This document shows, piece by piece, positions 9,645 to 17,259 of a stretch of DNA of 46,190 nucleotides; positions within the stretch are counted from its first letter, which is position 1, and each line of letters begins with the position of its first letter. The position numbers and the translations under genes are program-made. The notes beneath the pieces are model-generated. The model made no database searches. It saw only the letters and a program-made list of their open reading frames with translations, and was not told where the DNA came from. Source of the DNA: Actinomycetes bacterium (GTDB lineage Bacteria > Actinomycetota > Acidimicrobiia > Acidimicrobiales > RAAP-2); assembly GCA_021831125.1 (NCBI GenBank), contig JAKBNI010000007.1, forward strand, positions 1 through 46,190, read 5' to 3'.

Positions 9645-9754
9645 GGTCATCAAGAGCGACTGAGGGACGGCCCCTTTGACGTCGCGACAACCAGTGTGGG
9701 TCCCGGGTTCACCCTCCACACCAGGTGCCAAAGGCCGAACGATGAAAGGGAGAC
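9645..9754 (+). ncRNA. SAM-I clan riboswitch (SAM-I or SAM-I/IV variant)
   Basis: Cis-regulatory leader expected to bind S-adenosylmethionine. P1 is TCATC (9647-9651) with GATGA (9741-9745). The conserved core reads CAAGAGCGACTGAGGGACGG, then GGCCCC, TTTGACGTCGC, GACAACC, and GGTGCCAA at 9724-9731. P2 closes with GCGAC (9656-9660) and GTCGC (9681-9685); P3 with GTGTGG (9694-9699) and CCACAC (9716-9721). P4 is nearly absent, only about 9 nt between GGTGCCAA and P1', which suggests the SAM-I/IV variant; GGCC 9669-9672 could form the pseudoknot with GGCC 9733-9736. The Shine-Dalgarno AAAGGGAG (9745-9752) abuts P1', so control is probably at translation. CCCTTT (9672-9677) is complementary to AAAGGG (9745-9750). 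Confidence 0.88.
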
Positions 9755-11002
9755 ATGGGATATTCGCTCGGGCTCATCTGTCGAGAGTGCGCCACCACCT
9801 ACCCCGCGGAGGCGCGTTACGTGTGTGAGCGGTGCTTCGGACCGCTCGAGGTCGCCTACGACCTCGACGCGGCGCGTGGGCGGGTGACCCGCGAGTCGAT
9901 CGAGGGCGGGCCGCGCTCGATGTGGCGCTACCGCGACCTGCTGCCTGAGGTCGGCGACACGCCGGTCGACCTCGGGACGGGCTGGACGCCGCTGCGCCGG
10001 GCCGACCGACTCGCCGAACGGCTCGGGGTGCGCGAGCTGTGGCTGAAGGACGACACGCTCAATCCGACGGGATCGTTCAAGGACCGGGTCGTGTCGGTGG
10101 CGCTCTCGGTCGCGCGTCGACTGGGCTTCACGACGGCGGCCTGCGCCTCGACCGGCAACCTCGCGACCTCGGTGGCGGCCCACGCCGCGGCGATGGGCTG
10201 GCCCAGCGTGACGATCATCCCCTCGGACCTCGAGACCTCGAAGATCGTGATGGCCGCGGTCTTCGGGGGAGTCGTGCTCGGCGTCGAGGGCAACTACGAC
10301 GACGTGAACCGGCTCTGTGTGGAACTGGTGAGCGAGCACCCCGACTGGGCGTTCGCCAACGTCAACCTGCGCCCCTTCTACGCGGAGGGGTCGAAGACCC
10401 TCGCCTTCGAGATCGCCGAACAGCTGGGGTGGCGGCTGCCCGACCAGGTGGTCGTGCCGATCGCCTCAGGGAGCCAGTTCACCAAGGTGGCCAAGGGTTT
10501 CGCCCAGCTGCGTGCGCTCGACCTCGTCGAGGGGGCGCCGCCCCGGCTCTTCGGCGCTCAGGCCGCCGGCTGTTCGCCGGTGGCCACCGCTTTCGCCGAG
10601 GGCGCCACGGCCATCCGGCCCCAGAAGCCGCGCACACTCGCGCGCTCGCTCGCCATCGGCAACCCGGCCGACGGCCCCTACGTGCTCGACGAGCTTCGTG
10701 CGGGCGGGGGGGACTGCGGGTCGGTCACCGACGAGGAGATCCTGGAAGGGATCGAGCTGCTCGCCTCGAGCGAGGGGGTCTTCGCCGAGACCGCCGGCGG
10801 GACGACGATCGCGTCGTTGCGCCAGATGGTCCGACGCGGAACCGTCGACCCCGAGGGATCGATCGTGGCGATCATCTCGGGCCACGGCCTCAAGACCGTC
10901 GAGGCGCTCGCGGGGCGCTCGGGGGTCACCGCCACGATCCCACCGACCCTGGTCGCCGCCGAGGACACCCTGACGGCGCGGCTGCTGGTGGGGGCGTCGT
11001 GA
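9755..11002 (+). CDS. thrC: Threonine-synthase-like PLP enzyme; candidate sulfur-carrier-dependent homocysteine synthase
   Basis: By family, a fold-type II PLP enzyme acting on O-phosphohomoserine, usually named threonine synthase. The 415 residues carry an N-terminal zinc ribbon (Cys9, Cys12, Cys24, Cys27), the PLP lysine at K109 in NPTGSFKDR, a CASTGNLATS phosphate-binding loop and a C-terminal ETAGGTTIAS segment. Two contextual facts point away from plain threonine synthesis: a SAM-type riboswitch precedes it, and the next gene, overlapping by 4 nt, is a ThiS/MoaD-like carrier ending in Gly-Gly. By analogy with CysM-CysO (O-phosphoserine plus carrier thiocarboxylate gives cysteine), I infer O-phosphohomoserine plus carrier thiocarboxylate giving homocysteine. 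The family call is firm; the homocysteine role is inference. Confidence 0.88.
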   Translation: MGYSLGLICRECATTYPAEARYVCERCFGPLEVAYDLDAARGRVTRESIEGGPRSMWRYRDLLPEVGDTPVDLGTGWTPLRRADRLAERLGVRELWLKDDTLNPTGSFKDRVVSVALSVARRLGFTTAACASTGNLATSVAAHAAAMGWPSVTIIPSDLETSKIVMAAVFGGVVLGVEGNYDDVNRLCVELVSEHPDWAFANVNLRPFYAEGSKTLAFEIAEQLGWRLPDQVVVPIASGSQFTKVAKGFAQLRALDLVEGAPPRLFGAQAAGCSPVATAFAEGATAIRPQKPRTLARSLAIGNPADGPYVLDELRAGGGDCGSVTDEEILEGIELLASSEGVFAETAGGTTIASLRQMVRRGTVDPEGSIVAIISGHGLKTVEALAGRSGVTATIPPTLVAAEDTLTARLLVGAS

Positions 11003-11274
11003 GCGTCGTGGTGCGCCTGCCGGCCCAGCTGCGGGCCCTGGTCGGTGGCGCGGGGGAGGTCGAGGTCGAGGCGCGCACGGTGCGCGAGGCGATCCTCACG
11101 GTCGACGCGGCCCACCCCGGTCTCGCCGAGCGGGTGCTCGACGACGGGGGGGCACTGCGACGCTTCGTCAACGTGTTCGTGGCGGACGAGGACGTCCGAT
11201 TCCTCGACGGGCTGGACACCGTGCTGTCCGATGGCGAGACGATATCCCTGGTCCCAGCGGTCGCGGGGGGGTGA
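10999..11274 (+). CDS. ThiS/MoaD/CysO-type sulfur carrier protein
   Basis: A 91-residue beta-grasp protein (VVVRLPAQLRALVGG...VREAILTVDAAHPGLAERVLDD...FVNVFVADEDVRFLDGLDT...GETISLVPAVAGG). It ends precisely in Gly-Gly, the C terminus that is adenylated and converted to a thiocarboxylate in ThiS, MoaD and CysO. GTG 10999 overlaps the stop of the ThrC-like gene by 4 nt, which implies coupled translation and shared riboswitch control. The likely job is sulfur donation to that enzyme. No activating E1-like enzyme or JAMM protease gene is in the window. The CIRCE of groEL begins 9 nt after its stop. Confidence 0.88.
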   Translation: MSVVVRLPAQLRALVGGAGEVEVEARTVREAILTVDAAHPGLAERVLDDGGALRRFVNVFVADEDVRFLDGLDTVLSDGETISLVPAVAGG

Positions 11275-11282
11275 GGACCCCG

Positions 11283-11309
11283 TTAGCACTCTCAGAGGGT
11301 GACTGCTAA
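11283..11309 (+). promoter_or_regulatory. CIRCE operator (HrcA binding site) of groEL
   Basis: TTAGCACTC (11283-11291), 9-nt spacer, then GACTGCTAA (11301-11309). The consensus right arm is GAGTGCTAA, so there is one mismatch. It indicates heat-shock repression of groEL by HrcA. Confidence 0.92.
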
Positions 11310-11335
11310 CATCGGTCTGTACCGAGTTGTGGTGA

Positions 11336-12976
<1,641 letters not shown>

Positions 12977-12999
12977 ACCCACTCCGTCACCGGACGAGG

Positions 13000-13033
13000 A
13001 CGGCGCGGGGCCTGGGCCCCGCGCCGTTCTCGT
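13000..13033 (+). terminator. Rho-independent terminator after groEL
   Basis: ACGGCGCGGGGCC (13000-13012) is perfectly complementary to GGCCCCGCGCCGT (13015-13027), followed by TTCTCGTTG, a weak T-rich tail. Confidence 0.75.
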
Positions 13034-13069
13034 TGTGGCGGCGTCGGACGCGGGGACGAGGGTCCCCTC

Positions 13070-13075
13070 TAGCAT
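13070..13075 (+). promoter_or_regulatory. Leaderless-type -10 box of hemQ (TAGCAT)
   Basis: TAGCAT is 7 nt before GTG 13083. The in-frame ATG at 13074 overlaps the box and is therefore less likely as start. Confidence 0.45.
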
Positions 13076-13082
13076 GGGCCCC

Positions 13083-13769
13083 GTGACCACGCCCGAGCCC
13101 CTCGCCCCCTCGCGGGGGCTCAACGTCGTGCACCTCTTCTGCCACCGCAGGACCGAGGTCGACGCGGCCGCCCTGCACAAGGCCGTCGACGAGGCGAGCG
13201 CCGCCGGACTCCAGGTCATCGCCCTCGCCCTCGTCGGAGCGAAGGCCGACGTCGGCTTCATGGTAGTCGGGCCCGACCTCTGGGAGATCCGCCGGTTCCA
13301 GTCGAGGGTGCAGGCGGCGGGGCTCTCGGTCGACGACTCCTACGTCTCGGTGACCGAGGTCAGCGAGTACGCCCAGGGCATGCCCGAGGCGATGCTGAAC
13401 GCCCGTCTCTACCCGGTGCTGCCGCCCGAGGGCAAGCGGGCCTTCTGCTTCTACCCCATGTCCAAGCGGCGCGGCGAGGTGAACAACTGGTACGCGCTCG
13501 ACTACGAGCGCCGCGAGCGACTGATGCGCGAGCACGGCTCGACCGGCAAGACGTTCCGCGGGCGGGTCCTGCAGCTGGTGACCGGGTCGACGGGACTCGA
13601 CGACTGGGAGTGGGGCGTCTCGCTCTTCGCCGTGCACGTCGACGACCTCAAAGAGTGCGTCTACACGATGCGCTACGACGAGGGCTCCACCCTCTACGGC
13701 GAGTTCGGGCCCTTCTACACCGGCATCGTGGGCACCCTCGACGAGGTCCTCGACGCGGCCCTGGGCTAG
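13083..13769 (+). CDS. hemQ: Coproheme decarboxylase HemQ (chlorite dismutase-like family)
   Basis: Last step of the coproporphyrin-dependent heme pathway of monoderm bacteria: oxidative decarboxylation of two propionates of coproheme to heme b. From GTG 13083 it has 228 residues, as in other actinobacteria. It matches the family along its length: an N-terminal half with AKADVGFMVVGPDLWEIRRF, then FCFYPMSKRRGEVNNWYALD, LMREHGSTGKTFRGRV with the proximal heme His in EHG, a DWEWGVSLFA strand and the FYTGIVGTLDEVL tail. The Nudix gene begins 5 nt after its stop. No other heme genes are in the window. Confidence 0.9.
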   Translation: MTTPEPLAPSRGLNVVHLFCHRRTEVDAAALHKAVDEASAAGLQVIALALVGAKADVGFMVVGPDLWEIRRFQSRVQAAGLSVDDSYVSVTEVSEYAQGMPEAMLNARLYPVLPPEGKRAFCFYPMSKRRGEVNNWYALDYERRERLMREHGSTGKTFRGRVLQLVTGSTGLDDWEWGVSLFAVHVDDLKECVYTMRYDEGSTLYGEFGPFYTGIVGTLDEVLDAALG

Positions 13770-13774
13770 GGCCC

Positions 13775-14464
13775 GTGCCCGGCGACGTCCCCGAGAAGAC
13801 GCTGCGGCGCTGGGCCGAGGCCCTGGCCGGCGTGGCCAAGACCGGGCTCGGCTTCTCCGACAGCCCCTACGAGCGTGAGCGCTTCGAGGAGGTTCTCGCG
13901 ATCGCGGCCGACATCCGCGCGGCCGCCGACGAGGGGCTCGAGGGCGTGCCCGACGCCGACGGCGTGGTGACCCAGTGGCTGGCCGAGGTCGGACGCGGCG
14001 TCCCCGGCTACCAGACGCCGAAGGTCGCGGTCGGGGCCGCGGTGACCGACGGCGAGGGGCGCCTGCTGCTCATCCAGCGCTCCGACTCGGGCTACTGGCT
14101 CTACCCGACGGGGTGGTGCGACGTCGGCTACTCCGCCCCCGAGGTCGTGGTGAAGGAGGTCCGCGAGGAGACGGGTGTGCTCGTCGAGCCGGTTCGGCTC
14201 ATCGGCGTGCTCGACGGGATGCGCCTCGGCGAGTCGCGCATCCCCTTGTACTCGCTGCTCTTCCTCTGCCGGGCCGTGGGCGGCGAGCTGCGCCCGCACC
14301 CCCAAGAGGTCCTCGACGTCGGGTGGTTCGAGCGCGACCGGCTGCCCAGCCCGATCATCGGCGCGGAGCGGTGGGCCGGACCCATCTTCGGGGCGATCGA
14401 CGGCGAGGTCGGCGACGTCTTCTACGACGACCTGCGTCGCCCCGTCTGGCGGGGGGAGGGGTGA
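13775..14464 (+). CDS. NUDIX hydrolase with N-terminal NUDIX_N helical domain
   Basis: Hydrolyses a nucleoside diphosphate linked to another moiety; the substrate cannot be read from sequence. The 229 residues contain an N-terminal helical region (1-75) typical of the YjhB-like ADP-ribose pyrophosphatase group and a Nudix core. The Nudix box reads GWCDVGYSAPEVVVKEVREE (then TGV): the first Glu of GX5E is Tyr and the Arg of REUXEE is Lys, while the metal-binding REET Glu pair is kept. This pattern is common in that subgroup, so I do not call it inactive. GTG 13775 is 5 nt after hemQ; its stop overlaps the next start by 4 nt. Confidence 0.85.
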   Translation: MPGDVPEKTLRRWAEALAGVAKTGLGFSDSPYERERFEEVLAIAADIRAAADEGLEGVPDADGVVTQWLAEVGRGVPGYQTPKVAVGAAVTDGEGRLLLIQRSDSGYWLYPTGWCDVGYSAPEVVVKEVREETGVLVEPVRLIGVLDGMRLGESRIPLYSLLFLCRAVGGELRPHPQEVLDVGWFERDRLPSPIIGAERWAGPIFGAIDGEVGDVFYDDLRRPVWRGEG

Positions 14465-14895
14465 TCGAGGTCTCGGCGGCGACGTCGGTCGACGACGAGC
14501 TCGTCACGGGGCTCAACGCCCTCATTCCCCAGCTGTCGACGAGCGCCCCGCCCCTCACCCGCGAGGCCGTCGCGGCGATCGTGGACTCGTCGGCCACGAC
14601 GTTGTACCTCGCGCGCGAGGAGGGGCGCGTGGTGGGCGCTTTGACCCTGTGCCTCTTCGCCATACCGACCGGACTGCGCGCCTGGATCGAGGACGTCGTC
14701 GTGGACGAGGGCGCGCGGGGCCGCGGGGTGGGCGAGGCCCTGACGCGCCGGGCCATCGAGGACGCCCGACGCCTCGGCGCTCGCACCGTCGACCTCACGA
14801 GCCGGCCCTCGCGCGGGGCCGCGAACTCGCTCTACCAGCGGGTCGGCTTCGAGGTGCGCGACACCAATGTCTATCGTTTCGTCGTGGAGAGCTGA
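14461..14895 (+). CDS. GNAT family N-acetyltransferase
   Basis: A 144-residue acetyl-CoA-dependent transferase of unknown substrate. Motif A is seen as VVVDEGARGRGVGEALTRRA (about residues 80-99) with the R-G-x-G pyrophosphate loop, and a C-terminal ANSLYQRVGFEVRDTNVYRF motif B region. GTG 14461 overlaps the Nudix stop by 4 nt, so hemQ, nudix and this gene form one transcription unit. G+C drops immediately after its stop. Confidence 0.83.
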   Translation: MIEVSAATSVDDELVTGLNALIPQLSTSAPPLTREAVAAIVDSSATTLYLAREEGRVVGALTLCLFAIPTGLRAWIEDVVVDEGARGRGVGEALTRRAIEDARRLGARTVDLTSRPSRGAANSLYQRVGFEVRDTNVYRFVVES

Positions 14896-14962
14896 CGCGC
14901 AGACGGGATCCATCGTGCGCACTCGCTGGGAGTGACGCGTCGTCTCGTCGTAGGATCCCCGA

Positions 14963-15406
14963 ATGGTCGAATCTCGGTCCACAGACAACTTCTCTGGGTT
15001 GCCTCGATCACAGTTTGCGTTTCCAGGTCCACTTCGAGATCGTCTGGTAGAGGCCATCCTCGATGGTCGCAAGACGGCGACCACGTCACTGGCCCAGGAG
15101 TACGCAGATGACCGAGAGCCACTGCCGCGTAGCGGTCAGCGCTCTGTCGTGGTTGACTCCAACAATCTGCCTGTATGTGTGATCGAGACGATCGAGGTGC
15201 GCATCGTTGCACTGGGAGAAGTGGACTTCAGACACGTGGTGGATGAAGGCGAAGGGCACGCGACAGTCTCGGATTGGCGTCAGGGCCACGAAGAATTCTG
15301 GCGGAGCGAGGAGATGAACGATTCGCTCGCAGGTTCGGCTCTCAATGTCGACGATGAGACACGGGTCGTCTTGGAGCGCTTTCGGGTAGTGGAGCGACTG
15401 CCTTGA
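14963..15406 (+). CDS. ASCH domain protein (PUA-like fold)
   Basis: A 147-residue protein with the ASCH signatures: FPGPLRDRLVEAILDGRKTATTSL, where the G-x-K-T/S-x-E/T-like motif forms the nucleic-acid pocket, a VVDSNNLPVCVIET strand pair and an HEEFW segment near residue 106. ASCH proteins bind RNA or modified nucleosides, and some are ribonucleases or amidohydrolases; which applies here is not visible. A TAGGAT box (14951-14956) lies 6 nt before the ATG. It opens an A/T-richer stretch with two toxin-antitoxin modules, so it may be an accessory gene. Confidence 0.82.
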   Translation: MVESRSTDNFSGLPRSQFAFPGPLRDRLVEAILDGRKTATTSLAQEYADDREPLPRSGQRSVVVDSNNLPVCVIETIEVRIVALGEVDFRHVVDEGEGHATVSDWRQGHEEFWRSEEMNDSLAGSALNVDDETRVVLERFRVVERLP

Positions 15407-15446
15407 CCATCGCGTGATTCTCCAGATCTGGCGACCCTTGTGGTTG

Positions 15447-15644
15447 GTGAAAGTTCGTGAGATCATCAAAGAACTCGAGCGCGACGGCTGGGTTCAGGTC
15501 CGCCACAGGGGGAGTCATCGGCACTACCACCATCCGACGAAGGCCGGCACCGTGACGGTGCCCGGTGCGATGGGAGATGATCTGCACCGAGAGCTCCTCG
15601 GTAGCATTATGAGGCAGGCAGGACTGCAAAGGGGAAGGCGATGA
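15447..15644 (+). CDS. hicA: HicA-type mRNA interferase toxin
   Basis: Small double-stranded RNA-binding-fold toxin that cleaves mRNA. From GTG 15447 it has 65 residues: VREIIKELERDGWVQVRHRG, the catalytic His in GSHRHYHHP, and TVTVPGAMGDDLHRELLGSI. The frame extends upstream to 15414, but those residues do not match the family. The toxin gene comes first and overlaps hicB by 4 nt, the usual hicAB order. No clear Shine-Dalgarno is present. Confidence 0.87.
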   Translation: MKVREIIKELERDGWVQVRHRGSHRHYHHPTKAGTVTVPGAMGDDLHRELLGSIMRQAGLQRGRR

Positions 15645-15856
15645 TCGAGTACGCGGTCGTAATTGAGCGCTCTCCGAGTAACTACGGAGCATGGGTCCCC
15701 GACCTCGATGGATGTGTCTCAACCGGAAAGACCATCGAGGAGGTCAAGGCGAACATCGCTGAGGCCATTGAAATGCACATCGAGGTAATGCGCGAGCATG
15801 GTGAGGTTGTCCCGCCCCCATCGGTGCAAGTGGCGGTTGTGCAAGTTGCCTCGTAG
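15641..15856 (+). CDS. hicB: HicB-type antitoxin (short form)
   Basis: A 71-residue partial RNase H-fold antitoxin (YAVVIERSPSNYGAWVPDLD, then GCVSTGKTIEEVKANIAEAI, EMHIEVMREHGE) that would neutralise HicA. It lacks a C-terminal HTH or ribbon-helix-helix DNA-binding domain, so autoregulation by this protein alone is doubtful. ATG 15641 overlaps the hicA stop by 4 nt. Confidence 0.88.
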   Translation: MIEYAVVIERSPSNYGAWVPDLDGCVSTGKTIEEVKANIAEAIEMHIEVMREHGEVVPPPSVQVAVVQVAS

Positions 15857-16043
15857 CCAGTGCCGCTGACGACAGAGTTCGCCACACAAACGTCCACGGA
15901 ACTCATGTAGTACCAGACTCGCCGTAGCCTGAGTCGGAGTAGCTAGTCAATTCCAGTTCTGGGCTGGGTGCCGATGAACTGCGCTCGCCGCGTGTCGACG
16001 ACCGATCGATTCCGAAGGAACAATCTCGGTGTGACGAGTACTT

Positions 16044-16072
16044 AACGCTTGACGTTCATAACGTGAAGCGTT
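16044..16072 (+). promoter_or_regulatory. Palindromic operator overlapping the higBA promoter
   Basis: Outer arms AACGCTT (16044-16050) and AAGCGTT (16066-16072) and inner arms ACGTT (16052-16056) and AACGT (16060-16064) form a 29-bp inverted repeat with one mismatched pair (G/G). A promoter is nested in it: TTGACG (16049-16054), 17-nt spacer, TATACC (16072-16077). Start would be at or next to GTG 16084. Expected binding site of the HigB-HigA complex. Confidence 0.65.
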
Positions 16073-16083
16073 ATACCCCAGTC

Positions 16084-16365
16084 GTGCTGCAAACGTTCGG
16101 CGGCAAGGACACTGAACGGGTTTGGATTCGGATGTTGGTGCGCAAGATCGACGTCGAGGTCCAGCGAGTTGCTTTGCGGAAACTCGTCATGCTCGACGCC
16201 GCCGAGAGCCTCGCTCACCTTCGGGTGCCCCCAGGAGACCGTCTCGACAAGCTCGGCGGCGACCGTGCCGGTCAGCACAGGATCAGGGTGAACGATCAGT
16301 GGCGAATTTGCTTTCGTTGGACGAAGGCGGGTCCTGAAGACGTCACCATTACGGACTACCACTGA
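16084..16365 (+). CDS. higB: HigB-type toxin (RelE/ParE superfamily, host inhibition of growth)
   Basis: Ribosome-dependent mRNA endonuclease toxin. From GTG 16084 it has 93 residues: TFGGKDTERVW, LRKLVMLDAAESLAHLRVPP, GDRLDKLGGDRAGQHRIRVN, DQWRICFRW and a terminal TDYH; the basic and His residues of the RelE-like active surface are kept. GTG 16063 is also in frame but lies inside the palindromic operator and adds residues foreign to the family. higA follows 11 nt after the stop. Because the partner antitoxin is frameshifted, the toxin gene being intact is noteworthy. Confidence 0.87.
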   Translation: MLQTFGGKDTERVWIRMLVRKIDVEVQRVALRKLVMLDAAESLAHLRVPPGDRLDKLGGDRAGQHRIRVNDQWRICFRWTKAGPEDVTITDYH

Positions 16366-16376
16366 GAGGAGAGACG

Positions 16377-16672
16377 ATGAGGAATGAGATAGCACCGGTA
16401 CATCCGGGCGAGATCTTGATGGAGGACTTCCTCGTGCCCTTGGGTGTGACCCAGCACCGCCTGGCGGTGTCAATTGGTGTACCGGCTCGGCGAATCAACG
16501 AGACTTTCCCGGCAAGCGGCGAATCAGGGAGGACATCGCGCTTCGCCTAGCCAAGTTCTTCGCCACGAGCGAGCGCTTTTGGATCAACCTTCAGTCTCGA
16601 TACGATCTTGAGCTCGAACGAGACCAACTGGGCGAAGTGTTGGACGACATCACTCCGCTCTCGGTGGCCTAA
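16377..16672 (+). pseudogene. higA: HigA antitoxin with a -1 frameshift in the HTH region
   Basis: The zero frame from ATG 16377 (Shine-Dalgarno GAGAGGAGAG at 16364-16373) gives MRNEIAPVHPGEILMEDFLV, GVTQHRLAVSIGVPARRINE and then TFPASGESGRTSRFA before a TAG at 16548-16550. From GGC 16511 the -1 frame encodes the expected remainder, GKRRIREDIALRLAKFFATS, ERFWINLQSRYDLELERDQL, ending in SVA and TAA 16670. Re-reading one base at TTTCCCG (16505-16511) would restore a full-length XRE-family HigA with no residue gained or lost relative to the family pattern NE-xxx-GKR. It may be a true mutation, a sequencing error or a translational frameshift. Confidence 0.82.
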
Positions 16673-16740
16673 TGTGCGATTCGGGCTCTTGGCGCCAGAC
16701 AAACGTCTATCAGCTGGGCCTCGACTAGGGGCGGGTCCGC

Positions 16741-17259
16741 GTGCTCGAGGGAGAGGGGTTCGTCCTATGGCCCTGGCGCGACGACGACCTCGACGCACTG
16801 GCGGCGATGAACGCCGACCCCCTCGGCATGGCCCACTTCCCCGCGACGGTCGACCGTGAGCGGTCCGCGGAGTTCCTCACCCGCCAGCGCGAGGCCCTCG
16901 CCTCGACCGGGATGGGCCTGTGGGTCGTCGAGACCGAGGACCGCTTCGCCGGGTTCGTCGGGCTCTCGAGGGTCACTCGCGACATCCCGATCCACGGCGA
17001 GGTCGAGGTCGGCTGGGGCCTCGCCCGGTGGGCGTGGGGGCGCGGACTCGCGACGCGGGGCGCGCGTCTCGCCATCGAGGACGGCCGGCGTCGGCTGGGG
17101 GTCGGTGACGTCTACGCCGCGACGAGCGTGCGCAACGCGCGCAGCGAGGCCGTCATGGTGCGACTGGGCATGGTCCGGCGCCCCGACCTCGACTACGCGC
17201 TAGCGGGGTTCCCCGACTGGCCGGGCTCGCCGCACATCGTCTACGTCCTCGCGCGCTGA
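16741..17259 (+). CDS. GNAT N-acetyltransferase, RimJ/RimL-like
   Basis: A 172-residue transferase of the Acetyltransf_3 type. Visible: the N-terminal LEGEGFVLWPWRDDDLDALA, central FAGFVGLSRVTRDIPIHGEV leading to the conserved VGWGLARWAWGRGLATRGAR acetyl-CoA block and SVRNARSEAVMVRLGMVRRP. RimJ-like enzymes acetylate protein N termini or small amines; the substrate is unknown here. GTG start; a TAGGGG box at 16726-16731 is 9 nt upstream. Returns to the high G+C of the chromosome. Overlaps the convergent methyltransferase by 19 nt. Confidence 0.87.
   Translation: MLEGEGFVLWPWRDDDLDALAAMNADPLGMAHFPATVDRERSAEFLTRQREALASTGMGLWVVETEDRFAGFVGLSRVTRDIPIHGEVEVGWGLARWAWGRGLATRGARLAIEDGRRRLGVGDVYAATSVRNARSEAVMVRLGMVRRPDLDYALAGFPDWPGSPHIVYVLAR

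Noticed and set aside
9645-9754. SAM-IV or SAM-II classification of the leader
   Set aside because: The CAAGAG, GAGGGA, GGCCCC and GGTGCCAA core is that of the SAM-I group; only the missing P4 recalls SAM-IV, so I name it SAM-I clan.
13775-14464. Degenerate Nudix box read as an inactive enzyme
   Set aside because: Tyr and Lys substitutions at these positions occur in the YjhB-like subgroup and the metal-binding Glu pair is intact.
15857-16043. Possible small gene between hicB and higB
   Set aside because: No frame of useful length with a start signal or recognisable product; it appears to be plain intergenic sequence.
16063-16083. GTG 16063 as start of higB
   Set aside because: It lies inside the palindromic operator and upstream of the TATACC box, and it adds residues that do not match HigB proteins.
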